This document shows positions 9,205 through 18,206 of a stretch of DNA of 64,000 nt, one piece after another. This DNA is from Hymenobacter wooponensis (GTDB lineage: Bacteria; Bacteroidota; Bacteroidia; Cytophagales; Hymenobacteraceae). The stretch spans positions 992,001 to 1,056,000 of the forward strand of contig NZ_SRKZ01000001.1 in assembly GCF_004745865.1 (NCBI RefSeq). Reading direction: 5' to 3'. The translations under genes were made by a program, and so were the position numbers. Numbering within the stretch: the first letter of the stretch is position 1; each line of letters begins with the position of its first letter. Below the pieces are notes generated by a model, which saw only the letters and a list, made by a program, of their open reading frames with translations, had not been told where the DNA came from and searched no databases.

Positions 9205-9925
9205 TGGAGTAGTCCGGTAAAAACGGACAGGAAGTTAAGATATATTGACCTGGAAGTCGTACTCAAATTGGTGCGGTGAGCGGCAGGTTGGAGCAGAGGG
9301 TCGCCGGTCGAGGTTGAAGTATGTATCGAGATGGTAGGCTACTCCAATCGGGCTTCTTCGAAGTAGCAAATGGTGCCGCCGTGGGGCTACAATTCGCTTT
9401 TGAGCGTGCTCCAACCAGCCTCCTAGGTGTTAGTATACGCCGCGGTACAGCCGGCTATTGATAACTAGCACCGGCACTTTTGAGATGTGCGTTCGCGGCA
9501 AACTGGGCTGGTGTATTGACTACCGCGATTAGCGTAGACAACTAGGCTTGCTGATGGATAACGGCGGCAGTGTCAGGGCCTACTCTATGGCTGTGAACGT
9601 CAGCGCGAAGATATCTGTTAGCGAGGTACCAGTCCGCCACCTGCCGCGGATGACCATCGCGCTAATGAACAATAGCGCAGGGAATGGTGCAAAAAGCAGC
9701 GGTGGCCGCAACCTGCTCGATAAACTGGCACTGCTCATGATTGAGGTAGCTGCGAGAAAATAGTCACGGCGTTTTCTCCTCCTGATCCATGCATTTGAGT
9801 TAGGCGCACGAGCGCGCTTCATCTTGTCACTTTCCGCCCTGCGGAGCACGGCCTCAGCTAAGGGCCGGCGCTGCCAGCGGCCGAGCAAGACAGATATTAT
9901 TCTCTGGGCATGGGCCACGTCTGTT
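9205..9925 (-). mobile_element. Decayed IS3-family insertion sequence
   Basis: This 0.7-kb stretch is richer in G+C than the glycosyltransferase genes on both sides and encodes fragments of an IS3-type transposase on the minus strand. The low-coordinate end contains an imperfect inverted pair, gtccg and cggac (9212-9228), directly after the transposase stop, as expected of a terminal repeat. I could not find a matching repeat at the other end near 9.9-10.2 kb, nor target-site duplications, so the element is probably truncated. Confidence 0.6.
9235..9900 (-). pseudogene. IS3-family transposase OrfB, broken by stops and frameshifts
   Basis: Pieces of an IS3 OrfB integrase core can be read on the minus strand only by switching frames. 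In order they are SLTDIFALTFTAIE followed by a stop and ALTLPP; NRGSQYTS at 9507-9530, which corresponds to the HSDRGSQYTS block around the second catalytic Asp; YTNT-stop-EAGWSTLKSEL (normally YDNAxAESFxxxLKxEL, with the catalytic Glu); and AYHLDTYFNLDRR before the terminal stop at 9235. At least three in-frame stops and two frame changes show it is inactive. The N-terminal part above about 9750 is too degraded to align by eye. Confidence 0.7.
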
Positions 9926-10187
9926 TGCAGTGTGTCAGCGGCTGCTTAGCATACACAATCAGCTTAAAGAGCTGACGTATCTTTCTTGAGGATTTGCAAC
10001 AAGCCTCTTAGGAATATTTTACTGATTATGAGTAGAGTAAGGCAATACTTCATATTGTCTTTTTTACTCAACTACTTCTTTCGATCAGTTGCATAAAATC
10101 ACTGATAGAACAAGATTTTTAAACGTTCCAAGACAGGTTAGTATTTGTCTAATCAAACTGCTTCGTACTGCAAAGCTATAGCTTACT
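9926..10187. other. Intergenic AT-rich spacer, no gene seen
   Basis: Between the insertion-sequence remnant and the promoter of the plus-strand glycosyltransferase I see no convincing reading frame, RNA gene or terminator. The composition returns to AT-rich here, unlike the element to its left. Confidence 0.5.
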
Positions 10188-10195
10188 TATCTTTG
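10188..10195 (+). promoter_or_regulatory. Bacteroidota -7 box for the 10231 glycosyltransferase
   Basis: TATCTTTG is an exact TAnnTTTG match placed 35 bp before the ATG at 10231. The predicted transcript start is about 10202. No clear TTG lies at the optimal distance upstream. Confidence 0.45.
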
Positions 10196-10230
10196 GACCT
10201 TCTCAAAGGCATTTAGGCCATAACCTGCTC

Positions 10231-11085
10231 ATGATATCAATAGTAATCTGCTCACGTGACCCGCAAACTCTAAGTGATGTCAGCCAGGATGTAGAAGCTA
10301 CCATTGGCGTTCCTTACGAGATCATTGCTATAGACAATAGTCAAGGCAAGTACGGAATTTGTGCAGCGTACAATGCAGGAGCGGAACAAAGCAAATATGA
10401 TATTCTTTGCTTTATGCACGAGGATATCAAGTTTCTAACCCCTAACTGGGGTACTATCGTAGTGAGAACTTTCCAAGATAAATCTATCGGGGCGATTGGA
10501 GTAGCCGGTAGCACTTACGTGCCTGTTGCACCTTGCCCATGGTGGGAAACCGGAGAAAGCAACAACAGAACTTATATTTCCCATACTGTAGAAGATACTA
10601 TTCAAGAAAAGTTTTATAAGAATCCTAATAATGAATCACTCTCTGATGTAGTAGTTTTAGATGGTGTGTGGATTTGCACACGTCGCAGAATATGGCAGCA
10701 AAGCCCTTTTGATGAAAAAACTTTCCCAGAATTTCATTTTTATGATGTTGATTTTTGCAGTGAAGTTTATAAAAATCATAGAGTGTGTGTAACTTTTGAT
10801 ATACTAATAGAACACTTTTCTCATGGCACCTTAAATAGTAGCTGGGTAAAGAACGCTCTCAAGTACTATAAAAAGAGAAGCAAGGAATTACCATTAGGTA
10901 AAACCACGTATAGTGAAGAAGAAATGAAGCTCATCAACGAGGCGTTATACATCAAATTTATATACAGATTAAAGGAAGTTTCCGTAAAGCGAAAGGTAAT
11001 AGCGAAATATGTTTATAATCTCTTCCTTCTACAACCCTTTAAAAAGGACAGTTTATATCATGTTAAGCAGCTTTTAAAAAGATAA
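10231..11085 (+). CDS. Glycosyltransferase-like protein (GT2-related, Glyco_tranf_2_5 type)
   Basis: A 284-residue protein, the only plus-strand gene within the 30-kb polysaccharide locus. The start MISIVICSRDPQT, the block EIIAIDNSQGKYGICAAYNAG (about 30-50) and CFMHEDIKFL with HED at 63-65 match a small GT-A family found in capsule clusters. The Glyco_tranf_2_5-like assignment rests on these blocks. The later FPEFHFYDVDFCSEVY is the expected acceptor-domain motif. The gene is strongly AT-rich. It is bounded on the left by an insertion-sequence remnant and on the right by a perfect palindrome, suggesting it was inserted as a unit. Confidence 0.75.
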   Translation: MISIVICSRDPQTLSDVSQDVEATIGVPYEIIAIDNSQGKYGICAAYNAGAEQSKYDILCFMHEDIKFLTPNWGTIVVRTFQDKSIGAIGVAGSTYVPVAPCPWWETGESNNRTYISHTVEDTIQEKFYKNPNNESLSDVVVLDGVWICTRRRIWQQSPFDEKTFPEFHFYDVDFCSEVYKNHRVCVTFDILIEHFSHGTLNSSWVKNALKYYKKRSKELPLGKTTYSEEEMKLINEALYIKFIYRLKEVSVKRKVIAKYVYNLFLLQPFKKDSLYHVKQLLKR

Positions 11086-11231
11086 CCTTTATTATTAGTT
11101 TAATTTCAGATATGAGATTCTCACTAGAGTATATCGATTAACATTTATTACTATATTATATACGACAACTCCATCCTATCTGCGTAAGGTCTCTATATTA
11201 ATAATACGCCTTTACATGACGACTTCCAGGT

Positions 11232-11291
11232 GCCAAAAGAGTTGAGAGTGAACTTCTAGATATCTAGAAGTTCACTCTCAACTCTTTTGGC
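11232..11291. repeat. Perfect 60-bp palindrome without a loop
   Basis: The two 30-nt arms are exact reverse complements and meet at ATAT-centred CTAGATATCTAG with no spacer. It begins GCCAAAAGAG and ends CTCTTTTGGC. It lies between two convergent genes (ends at 11085 and 11535), so a bidirectional terminator is one explanation. However, it lacks a GC-rich stem followed by a long T run, and a terminator normally has a loop. As DNA it could extrude a 30-bp cruciform. Confidence 0.9.
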
Positions 11292-11534
11292 TGTCTATAT
11301 TGTAGTTCGATCAATGCAGAATTATTACTATTTACAAATAAATATGGTAGCGCGATAAATAGTCTACCAATACTAAAGCATTGCGCAATGCTCCTTACAA
11401 GTAACACAACGCAATGTTTTTATACTGCATTTTACAATGTAAATATTGCATACCACAACATATACTGCGAACTTAATTACGCTATTTTAATTACCTGCAA
11501 TTTATACTTTACAAGAGCATAAATTGACTGTAAT
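11292..11534. other. AT-rich intergenic region, no gene seen
   Basis: The stretch after the palindrome is very AT-rich and full of short direct and inverted repeats (for example around gcgcaatg and cattttacaatg). No reading frame or RNA gene can be supported. It lies at the 3' end of both flanking genes. Confidence 0.5.
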
Positions 11535-12341
11535 TTACAAGCCACGCCCTAACAGCAGCTTAACAATAGCTTTAGCCTTGTGCTTATTGATATAGTTAAA
11601 CTTATTAGAATCGTGGAGTAGATGTGAAACAATTTTATAGCTATGTTTTTTATAAATATATTCTTTATTTAGCTCATGCTTATTATCGACATTTGTGACT
11701 AACATCGAACCAATAGTTACTCTATAGTAGAAGCATAATTCATCTAGAAAATAAAATCTTCCTCCTAAAAGGAACATATTAACCCACAGTTCCCAATCCT
11801 CATGCCCCATGGCAGGCATATTGCCATCATAGCCTCCTGCTTTTTCCCACATTGACTTCTTGTAGATAGCACAAGCATCAATATAGTTGCAGTCAACCAT
11901 ACGATTAAAATCAAATTCACCAACATAGTTATTACCAACATTTCGTACGCCATCATTTTCACCGAAAAACACAGAGTTACCATAAACAACGTCTATAGAC
12001 GAGTCATCATCCAATATAGCAACAGCTTTAGTGAGATAATTAGCATGTAGCCTGTTATCGCTATCTAAAGGAAGAATATATTTCCCTTTCGCTAAAGCTA
12101 TACCATTATTCCTCGCTGCGGCTAGGCCAGCATTGGGCTGTTGAATAACTTTGTACTTCTGAGTTGCCAGTTCTTTTATTTTTGTTTTAGTTAGTTCATC
12201 TGTTGATCCATCATCAACGATTATTATTTCATAGGCAAGATCACCGGCATTTTGCTCAATGCTCGAAATAGCCTCTTGAATGTAGGCGCCATGGTTGTAA
12301 CATGGAATAATTATTGAAACTACCACACGGTTGAAGCTCAT
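11535..12341 (-). CDS. Glycosyltransferase family 2
   Basis: A GT2 enzyme of 268 residues from ATG 12341. It shows VSIIIPCYNHGAYI, EIIIVDDGSTDE around 38-49, NAGLAAARNNGIALAKG around 70-86 and PLDSDNRL with DSD at 93-95. GHEDWELWVNM near residue 180 carries the ED motif of the catalytic base. It is the last gene of the dideoxyhexose operon that begins at 20049. The sequence is AT-rich like its two upstream neighbours. Confidence 0.9.
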   Translation of the reverse strand: MSFNRVVVSIIIPCYNHGAYIQEAISSIEQNAGDLAYEIIIVDDGSTDELTKTKIKELATQKYKVIQQPNAGLAAARNNGIALAKGKYILPLDSDNRLHANYLTKAVAILDDDSSIDVVYGNSVFFGENDGVRNVGNNYVGEFDFNRMVDCNYIDACAIYKKSMWEKAGGYDGNMPAMGHEDWELWVNMFLLGGRFYFLDELCFYYRVTIGSMLVTNVDNKHELNKEYIYKKHSYKIVSHLLHDSNKFNYINKHKAKAIVKLLLGRGL

Positions 12342-12367
12342 GATTTAAAAGCAAAGGCAAAACCCAA

Positions 12368-13603
12368 TTATCTAGCTGTTTTTAATACTAATTGGTTGTA
12401 ATAGCCTTCCATTACCCCCCCTATCTTCTCTTGATTATACGCTTGCAGCACTTTATGACGCGCAGCTTTTCCTAAGCTAGTACGTAGTTCAGGATCTTTT
12501 AGCAACTTAATAATGGCATTTGCTATTTCACGAGGTTGCATAGGGTCAACTAGTAAACCTGCTTCGGGTGAGCTGAGCATATCATACATCCCTCCCTGCT
12601 TGCTTGCCACAATGGCCCTACCGGCACTCATAGCTTCTAAGCACACATTAGGAAAGTTCTCCCATATACTCGGAAATACGCAAACGTCGGCTTGGGCTAA
12701 TAACTTAGGAATTTCGGGGGCAATAGCTTGGGTGAACTCTAACTTGCTTTCATAGCCTGGCAAGTTCTTCTTGATGTACTCATCCATCATCATGCCTGGG
12801 ACAATGGATGCTATAGGCTTTCCAACAAAGGTGAATGTAACATCAGGTACAGCCTCGCATACATACGGAATGGCCTTGGTCAATTCTACCAAGCCCTTCC
12901 GTATTTCTAGCCGCCCAATGAATGTAACTTTTTTAGTGACTGGATTCGCTGCAATTGGAATTTCTAGGAACTTCTCATTAGGTATAAAGGGGTAAGGGAC
13001 GTTGAATATTTTCTCTCTAGGTATACCCCACTTTTCAGACACGTGGTCTCCAAGCGAAATGGAAGGCGTATGAATTTGATCGGCAATAGCTGTTACCTGG
13101 TAATCAATATCATTGATATCCTTTTTCCAGATATGTTGCTTCCAGTAAGGTTGGCGTATTTCTCCTCTTAGTAGGCCTCCTAGTATGTATCTGAGCTTTT
13201 GAGAGCCAGATAAGAGAATGTTGTACGTGAAGTTTATTTCATGGATGAATTGAGTTGGCGTATGCAATTTCACTACCATAGGTAGGGTTGAGAAACGCCT
13301 CTTTATTTCATATCCGTCGCCTTTATACTCTGGCGATTCTATCAGATCAAATTTGTCTTTGAGATGCCGCTCTTCAAAAACCGGCAGCACCAGCTTCGGA
13401 AACGCCTGCGTGTTATTGGTATGAATCCGGTGAACCAACAGGCCTTCGTATTCCTCGGATACAGCACGAGTTGGCGATGCGCTAAACACCTCCACATCGT
13501 GCCCCCGACTCTTCATCATCTTCGCCACCTGATTAACATAGGTAGCAATGCCCCCTACGGCAGTATCTGGTGGGTACTCAAAACTTATGAATGCAATTCT
13601 CAT
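12368..13603 (-). CDS. Glycosyltransferase family 4
   Basis: A GT-B glycosyltransferase of 411 residues. The N-terminus MRIAFISFEYPPDTAVGGIA has the loop typical of GT4 enzymes. The C-terminal domain contains KVTFIGRLEIRKGLVEL and the EX7E-type block FPSIWENFPNVCLEAMSAGR (about 316-335), followed by ASKQGG. Start is ATG 13603. It sits 26 bp upstream of the GT2 gene ending the operon. Donor and acceptor are not identifiable. Confidence 0.92.
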   Translation of the reverse strand: MRIAFISFEYPPDTAVGGIATYVNQVAKMMKSRGHDVEVFSASPTRAVSEEYEGLLVHRIHTNNTQAFPKLVLPVFEERHLKDKFDLIESPEYKGDGYEIKRRFSTLPMVVKLHTPTQFIHEINFTYNILLSGSQKLRYILGGLLRGEIRQPYWKQHIWKKDINDIDYQVTAIADQIHTPSISLGDHVSEKWGIPREKIFNVPYPFIPNEKFLEIPIAANPVTKKVTFIGRLEIRKGLVELTKAIPYVCEAVPDVTFTFVGKPIASIVPGMMMDEYIKKNLPGYESKLEFTQAIAPEIPKLLAQADVCVFPSIWENFPNVCLEAMSAGRAIVASKQGGMYDMLSSPEAGLLVDPMQPREIANAIIKLLKDPELRTSLGKAARHKVLQAYNQEKIGGVMEGYYNQLVLKTAR

Positions 13604-13629
13604 GAAACCTCCTTTTGGCCTGTAAAAAT

Positions 13630-14529
13630 TTAATGTAGAATTCTTCTATAGATTGATCCTAACTTCCTTCTTACCCTAGATATTATTGAGTTATCAACAT
13701 ATGCAATAGGATAAGTTGCAATCTGCTTATCTATTGTACTATTGATTTCACCTTTATTAACCCCCATTTTCTCGAGGCGAATGGCATTTTTTTCAAAGAG
13801 AGACTTTTTAATTAAAGCAAGTTCATTTTTACTAATCTCTGTATTTATCTCTTTAATAGTATTCGTGTTGTGCACTCTGTAATTAACAAGAAAATCATTT
13901 AGATAATACACATCCCCATATAAGCACACTCTTAACCACATATCCCAATCACAGAAATACTTAGTATTAATATCAAATACACCAGATTTTTTAATCACTG
14001 AACTACGCAACATAACTGCAGGCATGGAAATCACATTCCATTCATAATACAATATTTTAAAGTACACATCTCCCTTAATTAAAGTATCTTTTTTATGAAA
14101 TTTATCCCAATTTTTAGAATATGATTTCCCCCAATGACTTTCATCTACTATTTTATTATTTTCATCAATTATTTTAATATTTGAGTGGACAAGAACAACA
14201 GATTTGTTATTATCCAATACAGCCACCCTTTTGGCTAAACTTCCTTTAAACATTAAATCATCATCACTAAATATAGCTATATACTCACCATCAGCTAGCT
14301 CAAGTGCTTTATTATGGTTGTTTACAACCCCAAGATTTTCATCATTCCTATGATAAATTATTTTATCAGACTTAAATCCTAATACAGTCTCTTTGGTGTT
14401 ATCAGAAGATGCGTTATCAGTTATAACAATATTAAAATCTTGGAAATCTTGAGACAAGATACTTTCCACAGCTTCCTTTAGAAATGCTGCTCTATTATAA
14501 GTAGGAATTATTATCGAAACCTTGGGCAT
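13630..14529 (-). CDS. Glycosyltransferase family 2
   Basis: A 299-residue GT2 enzyme from ATG 14529. It has VSIIIPTYNRAAFLKEAVES, the DFNIVITDNASSDNT block around 32-46 and YIAIFSDDDLMFKG with DDD around 92-94. The CDWDMWLRVCLYGD segment near 190 is the usual acceptor-side motif. It lies 9 bp after the FAD oxidoreductase stop and is markedly AT-rich. Confidence 0.9.
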   Translation of the reverse strand: MPKVSIIIPTYNRAAFLKEAVESILSQDFQDFNIVITDNASSDNTKETVLGFKSDKIIYHRNDENLGVVNNHNKALELADGEYIAIFSDDDLMFKGSLAKRVAVLDNNKSVVLVHSNIKIIDENNKIVDESHWGKSYSKNWDKFHKKDTLIKGDVYFKILYYEWNVISMPAVMLRSSVIKKSGVFDINTKYFCDWDMWLRVCLYGDVYYLNDFLVNYRVHNTNTIKEINTEISKNELALIKKSLFEKNAIRLEKMGVNKGEINSTIDKQIATYPIAYVDNSIISRVRRKLGSIYRRILH

Positions 14530-14538
14530 AAAATCTGA

Positions 14539-15897
14539 TTAAATTACAGTGCTTAAATACTTCCCTCTTAACACACAATCGTCAGACCAGAAGTAATTCC
14601 ATTGGCCAAAACGACCAGCTAAAAATAGGCTGCCATCCTTTGCTGACTTTTCTTCACCAAATTTGGCATTCCAGTCCACCATTGGTTCTAAATCACCATC
14701 CTCTCTTACCAAGCCAAACTGTTCTAGCCAGGTATAGATAGTATTTAGTGCTTCCCTTCGAGAATGATCGAAAATCACATTCGCATACGCCGACCATTTG
14801 GTATGCACAGCATCTATATGTTGTAGTGATTTTACCAGCCCCATTTCGACCATTTCTTTACTGACAGCTGCAGCTATTTCTTCCTGGCTTTCTTTGGCGG
14901 TTTTGTATTTCGAGAAATACACTTCAACTTGAATACCCGTTTTCCCTTCAACACCGTTAGCTGGAGATAACAGCTCTGTGAAATTTATGCGAGAGCTATA
15001 TTTATCCTCATCATAAACATACATCCAATTATTTTTTCGTTGGGTTGGATGATTAGCAATGATATTTACCAATAATACAGAAGAGCAGCTTAGTTCACTA
15101 GCAGCCTGTTTTATTTCTGCTGGTGCATCGCTCTGTTGAATTAGTATTGGCAAAGGGATAGTACTAACAAGCGTATTGAAGTGCATACTAGTACCATCAG
15201 AAAAATGAACTACTCTTTCAGAAAAAGAGGTAAAAGACACCTTTTTACCATACTCTACATTTGCTCCTGTTAGCATCTTTTGGGCAAAGGAAATATACCC
15301 ACCCTGCTTAGGGTACCTAACGGTAGTTATGTAATGAGTTGATTTTTCTAGTGGGTGTTGAGCACCTTCTAGCACATCGCTTACTGCCGGGAAGTACATT
15401 CTACCACCTACCCAATCTGTTGTTAAGTTAGAAGGCTCAGTGGTCCAGTATTTTCTAGTGTAAGCAGCCGGGAATTGCTGCGCGAATGTCTTGCCATATG
15501 CAAATTCCAGCCACTCCTGGTAGTTAGCTGAAGCGAATTCCGCCTTTTCGGTTGCCTCCCTCATCGCCAAGAAATCCCTGACGCACTCTTCTCTCACAGC
15601 TTGTGGAGCGGCGTACAGATTGGTCTGAGCGGGATGCGGTATCCAAGAGCCTTTGTAGTAGTTAGCCGGGAATACGGGGTACTCTACATACTCAGTGCTG
15701 TCAGCAAATAGGCTACGTACGTACTCATGCTTTGTAAATGAGACGTGCGGGCCTTCATCCCAGGTGAAACCATCTCGGATTTCACTGTGGATGTGTCCAC
15801 CCGCGTAGGTATTCTGCTCATATACGACACACCGCTCATGTCCAATATGATAGGAAGCGCTTATCCCTGCTAGGCCAGCTCCAAGAATTACAATCAT
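14539..15897 (-). CDS. FAD-dependent oxidoreductase of the amine-oxidase / UDP-galactopyranose-mutase-like superfamily
   Basis: A 452-residue flavoprotein. MIVILGAGLAGISASYHIG (GxGxxG at 6-11) binds the FAD ADP moiety, VVYEQNTYAGGHIHSE supplies the ribose-binding acidic residue and second glycine motif, and WDEGPHVSFTKHEYV at about 46-60 recalls the GPHxFHT segment of UDP-galactopyranose mutase. FLAGRFGQWNYFWSDDCVLRG near the C-terminus is the flavin-closing block. It starts 7 bp after the rfbH stop, so a role in the same sugar pathway is likely. Candidates are a ring mutase, a sugar oxidoreductase or an electron donor. The true reaction is unknown. Confidence 0.75.
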   Translation of the reverse strand: MIVILGAGLAGISASYHIGHERCVVYEQNTYAGGHIHSEIRDGFTWDEGPHVSFTKHEYVRSLFADSTEYVEYPVFPANYYKGSWIPHPAQTNLYAAPQAVREECVRDFLAMREATEKAEFASANYQEWLEFAYGKTFAQQFPAAYTRKYWTTEPSNLTTDWVGGRMYFPAVSDVLEGAQHPLEKSTHYITTVRYPKQGGYISFAQKMLTGANVEYGKKVSFTSFSERVVHFSDGTSMHFNTLVSTIPLPILIQQSDAPAEIKQAASELSCSSVLLVNIIANHPTQRKNNWMYVYDEDKYSSRINFTELLSPANGVEGKTGIQVEVYFSKYKTAKESQEEIAAAVSKEMVEMGLVKSLQHIDAVHTKWSAYANVIFDHSRREALNTIYTWLEQFGLVREDGDLEPMVDWNAKFGEEKSAKDGSLFLAGRFGQWNYFWSDDCVLRGKYLSTVI

Positions 15898-15904
15898 CGT
15901 ATCT

Positions 15905-17227
15905 CTACTTCGCTGCTCCTACTCCGACCGTCTGTAAGTATTTAGCCAGCACTTCCACGATGTAGTCGTAGTGTACTTCTTCTAGGCCAGGCCACACTCC
16001 TAACCAAAACGAGCGGTTCATGATCGTGTCGGTGTTTTCTAGGCCACCTACTACTCGATGCTCAATGTTTTGGTAGGCCGGCTGGCGAAGCAGGTTGCCC
16101 GCAAATAGCAAGCGCGTCCCGATTTTGTGGTCCTCTAGGTGCTGAATGAGATCTTGGCGCTCAATCGGGCTGTTTTCCCGAATGGTCAGCAAGAAGCCAA
16201 ACCAGCTCGGATCGGAGTTGGGTGTGGCTTCGGGCAGGATGAAGTGCTCTTCAAACTGCTTCATCTTCTGGTACAGCATGGCGTGGTTCTCCCGACGGCG
16301 CTGCACGAAATGATCGGCTTTGTTGAGTTGGCTTAAGCCAATGGCGGCCTGCATATCGGTCACTTTCAAATTGAAGCCGATGTGCGAGTACGTGTATTTA
16401 TGGTCGTAGCCGTAGGGCAACTGGCCTAGCTGCCAGCAAAAACGCTTGTTGCAGGTGTTATCTTTACCGGGTTCACAGTAGCAGTCGCGGCCCCAGTCGC
16501 GGAAGCTTTCCGCCAGCATCTTCAACCGGATATTGTTGATCAGTACTGCGCCGCCCTCGCCCATCGTGATATGGTGGGCCGGGTAGAACGAGAGCGTAGC
16601 CAGGTCGCCGAAGGTGCCTGTTTTCTTGCCATTGTAGGTAGCGCCCAGAGAATCGCAGTCGTCCTCAATCACCCATAGGTTGTACTTCTGAGCCACGCGC
16701 ATTACCTCGTCGAGGTTGAACGGATTGCCCAGCGTATGCGCAATCATGATGGCTTTGGTTTTAGGCGTTACGGCTTGCTCAATCAGCTCAGGCTTGATGT
16801 TGTAAGTCGGGATATCTACGTCTACGAACACCGGCACACAGCCAAACTGAATCATAGGGTTTACGGTGGTTGGGAAACCCGCTGCCACCGTAATTACCTC
16901 ATCGCCGGGCTTAATAGCTCGGTCGCCCAATTTGGGCGACGTGAGCGTGTAGAACGCCACCAGGTTAGCCGACGAACCCGAGTTGACCAGAATAGAGGAC
17001 TTGCAGCCGAACCACTTCGCCAGCTTCTGCTCGAACTTAGGACCGAAGCGGCCGGTAGTGAGCCAACCATCCAGCGTAGCATCTACGCCATACAGAAGGT
17101 CTTCTGCATCTAATACTTTGCCAGTGACAGGTAAGTAATCCTGACCGGGAATGAATTTTTTAGTGGTGTTAGCCTCCGCTTTTTGCGTTAAAAGCTGCTG
17201 TAACTCGTCGCTAAAATTTTTGTACAT
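15905..17227 (-). CDS. rfbH: CDP-4-dehydro-6-deoxyglucose 3-dehydratase (E1)
   Basis: The pyridoxamine-phosphate, iron-sulfur enzyme that removes the C3 hydroxyl of CDP-4-keto-6-deoxyglucose en route to 3,6-dideoxyhexoses. Of 440 residues, the fold is DegT/DnrJ/EryC1. The usual PLP lysine is replaced by histidine (H218 in FYPAHHIT), diagnostic of the E1/RfbH dehydratases. Four cysteines, C191, C249, C251 and C259, give C-X57-C-X1-C-X7-C, exactly the spacing of the [2Fe-2S] cluster described for the Yersinia enzyme. ATG 17227 is used. It lies 64 bp after the SDR gene. The reductase partner E3 (AscD/DdhD) is not in this window. Confidence 0.95.
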   Translation of the reverse strand: MYKNFSDELQQLLTQKAEANTTKKFIPGQDYLPVTGKVLDAEDLLYGVDATLDGWLTTGRFGPKFEQKLAKWFGCKSSILVNSGSSANLVAFYTLTSPKLGDRAIKPGDEVITVAAGFPTTVNPMIQFGCVPVFVDVDIPTYNIKPELIEQAVTPKTKAIMIAHTLGNPFNLDEVMRVAQKYNLWVIEDDCDSLGATYNGKKTGTFGDLATLSFYPAHHITMGEGGAVLINNIRLKMLAESFRDWGRDCYCEPGKDNTCNKRFCWQLGQLPYGYDHKYTYSHIGFNLKVTDMQAAIGLSQLNKADHFVQRRRENHAMLYQKMKQFEEHFILPEATPNSDPSWFGFLLTIRENSPIERQDLIQHLEDHKIGTRLLFAGNLLRQPAYQNIEHRVVGGLENTDTIMNRSFWLGVWPGLEEVHYDYIVEVLAKYLQTVGVGAAK

Positions 17228-17291
17228 GGTGTGAAAATTTTATTCCCTGTAACATCGATTAGCAACAGAGACCTTTTTTATTTAGACCAAA

Positions 17292-18206
17292 TTAACTAGA
17301 CAAACTGCCTATATATCTCCTAATACCTTCTTCGATTCCTATGGAAGGCCTCCATTCTGGTATTTGCGCAGAAGCTTTCTCAGAACTAATAGCTAAATAT
17401 TTCATGCTTTCATCCCGAGTATTAGCTGTACCTAAAAAGGGAGTAGCGTCACGGTTGAAAATAGAAAATATATACTTTACTAAAGTAGCAATCTGAATAG
17501 GCGCCTCATTTGCCAAATTATAGATACCTATTGGCAAGTCATTTTCAGCGATTAGCCTTACCATTGATGCAACATCTGCACAGTGCAAGTATTGTCTAAT
17601 TTGAGTACCAGCGCTTAGCTTCATAGGCTGCCCCTTCTGTAAAGAGTTTATTATATAAGGAATGAGTCGATTCGGATTCTCACGCTCTCCGTAAATAGTT
17701 GGAAGCACGAAATGAAATACCTTTACGTTATAGATATTATTTACTATAAACTTCGTAAGCAATCGTTTAGAAGAGCAATAATGGTTAGGTATATTAAAAT
17801 AACTAGACAAAACCTGCTCTTCATTTAAAGGGGAAACCTGACTTGTATCACCTATCTCAAAGTAAGACCCAAAGCTGACCCACTTCCCTGAAAAACCATT
17901 TTCGCTTAAATAATTAAGTATTTTTATGGGGTAAAACGCATTCACATCATAAATAATATCACTATCGGCTTTACCACCTGCTTGAACACCAGTAGCAGCA
18001 CAATAAACAATTACATCACAGTCAAGCAAAGAGGATAACTCTACCTTTATTTGAGGATATTGGAATAAATTAAATATAATATTATCTCGCTCGTCATCTT
18101 TTGCTTCTTTGCCAAAAAGAACGAGTTGGTAATTTTCTTCCTTGGAAAACTCATCAATGACGTAAGAGGCCAGAAGTGAGTTAGAACCTATGATGGCTAC
18201 CTTCAT
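17292..18206 (-). CDS. NAD(P)-dependent SDR epimerase/reductase, probable CDP-3,6-dideoxyhexose 4-reductase
   Basis: A 304-residue extended SDR protein. The N-terminus MKVAIIGSNSLLASYVIDEF is a slightly atypical nucleotide-binding loop, and Y143-x3-K147 in HYCSSK with S112/S114 forms the catalytic triad. It lies between rfbG and rfbH, overlapping rfbG by 4 bp. This is where CDP-abequose or CDP-paratose synthase (the final 4-keto reductase) lies in enterobacterial O-antigen loci. By position it most likely makes the finished dideoxyhexose, but which epimer cannot be told. It is more AT-rich than rfbF, rfbG and rfbH around it. Confidence 0.7.
   Translation of the reverse strand: MKVAIIGSNSLLASYVIDEFSKEENYQLVLFGKEAKDDERDNIIFNLFQYPQIKVELSSLLDCDVIVYCAATGVQAGGKADSDIIYDVNAFYPIKILNYLSENGFSGKWVSFGSYFEIGDTSQVSPLNEEQVLSSYFNIPNHYCSSKRLLTKFIVNNIYNVKVFHFVLPTIYGERENPNRLIPYIINSLQKGQPMKLSAGTQIRQYLHCADVASMVRLIAENDLPIGIYNLANEAPIQIATLVKYIFSIFNRDATPFLGTANTRDESMKYLAISSEKASAQIPEWRPSIGIEEGIRRYIGSLSS

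Noticed and set aside
9548..9763. Plus-strand 71-codon open frame in the IS remnant
   Set aside because: It is antisense to clear IS3 transposase fragments and has no features of its own.
11292..11534. CRISPR-like short repeats
   Set aside because: The repeated words are under 10 bp and irregularly spaced, with no cas genes.
16736..17113. Plus-strand 125-codon frame antisense to rfbH
   Set aside because: rfbH carries the diagnostic Fe-S and His motifs on the other strand; the antisense chain has no domain.
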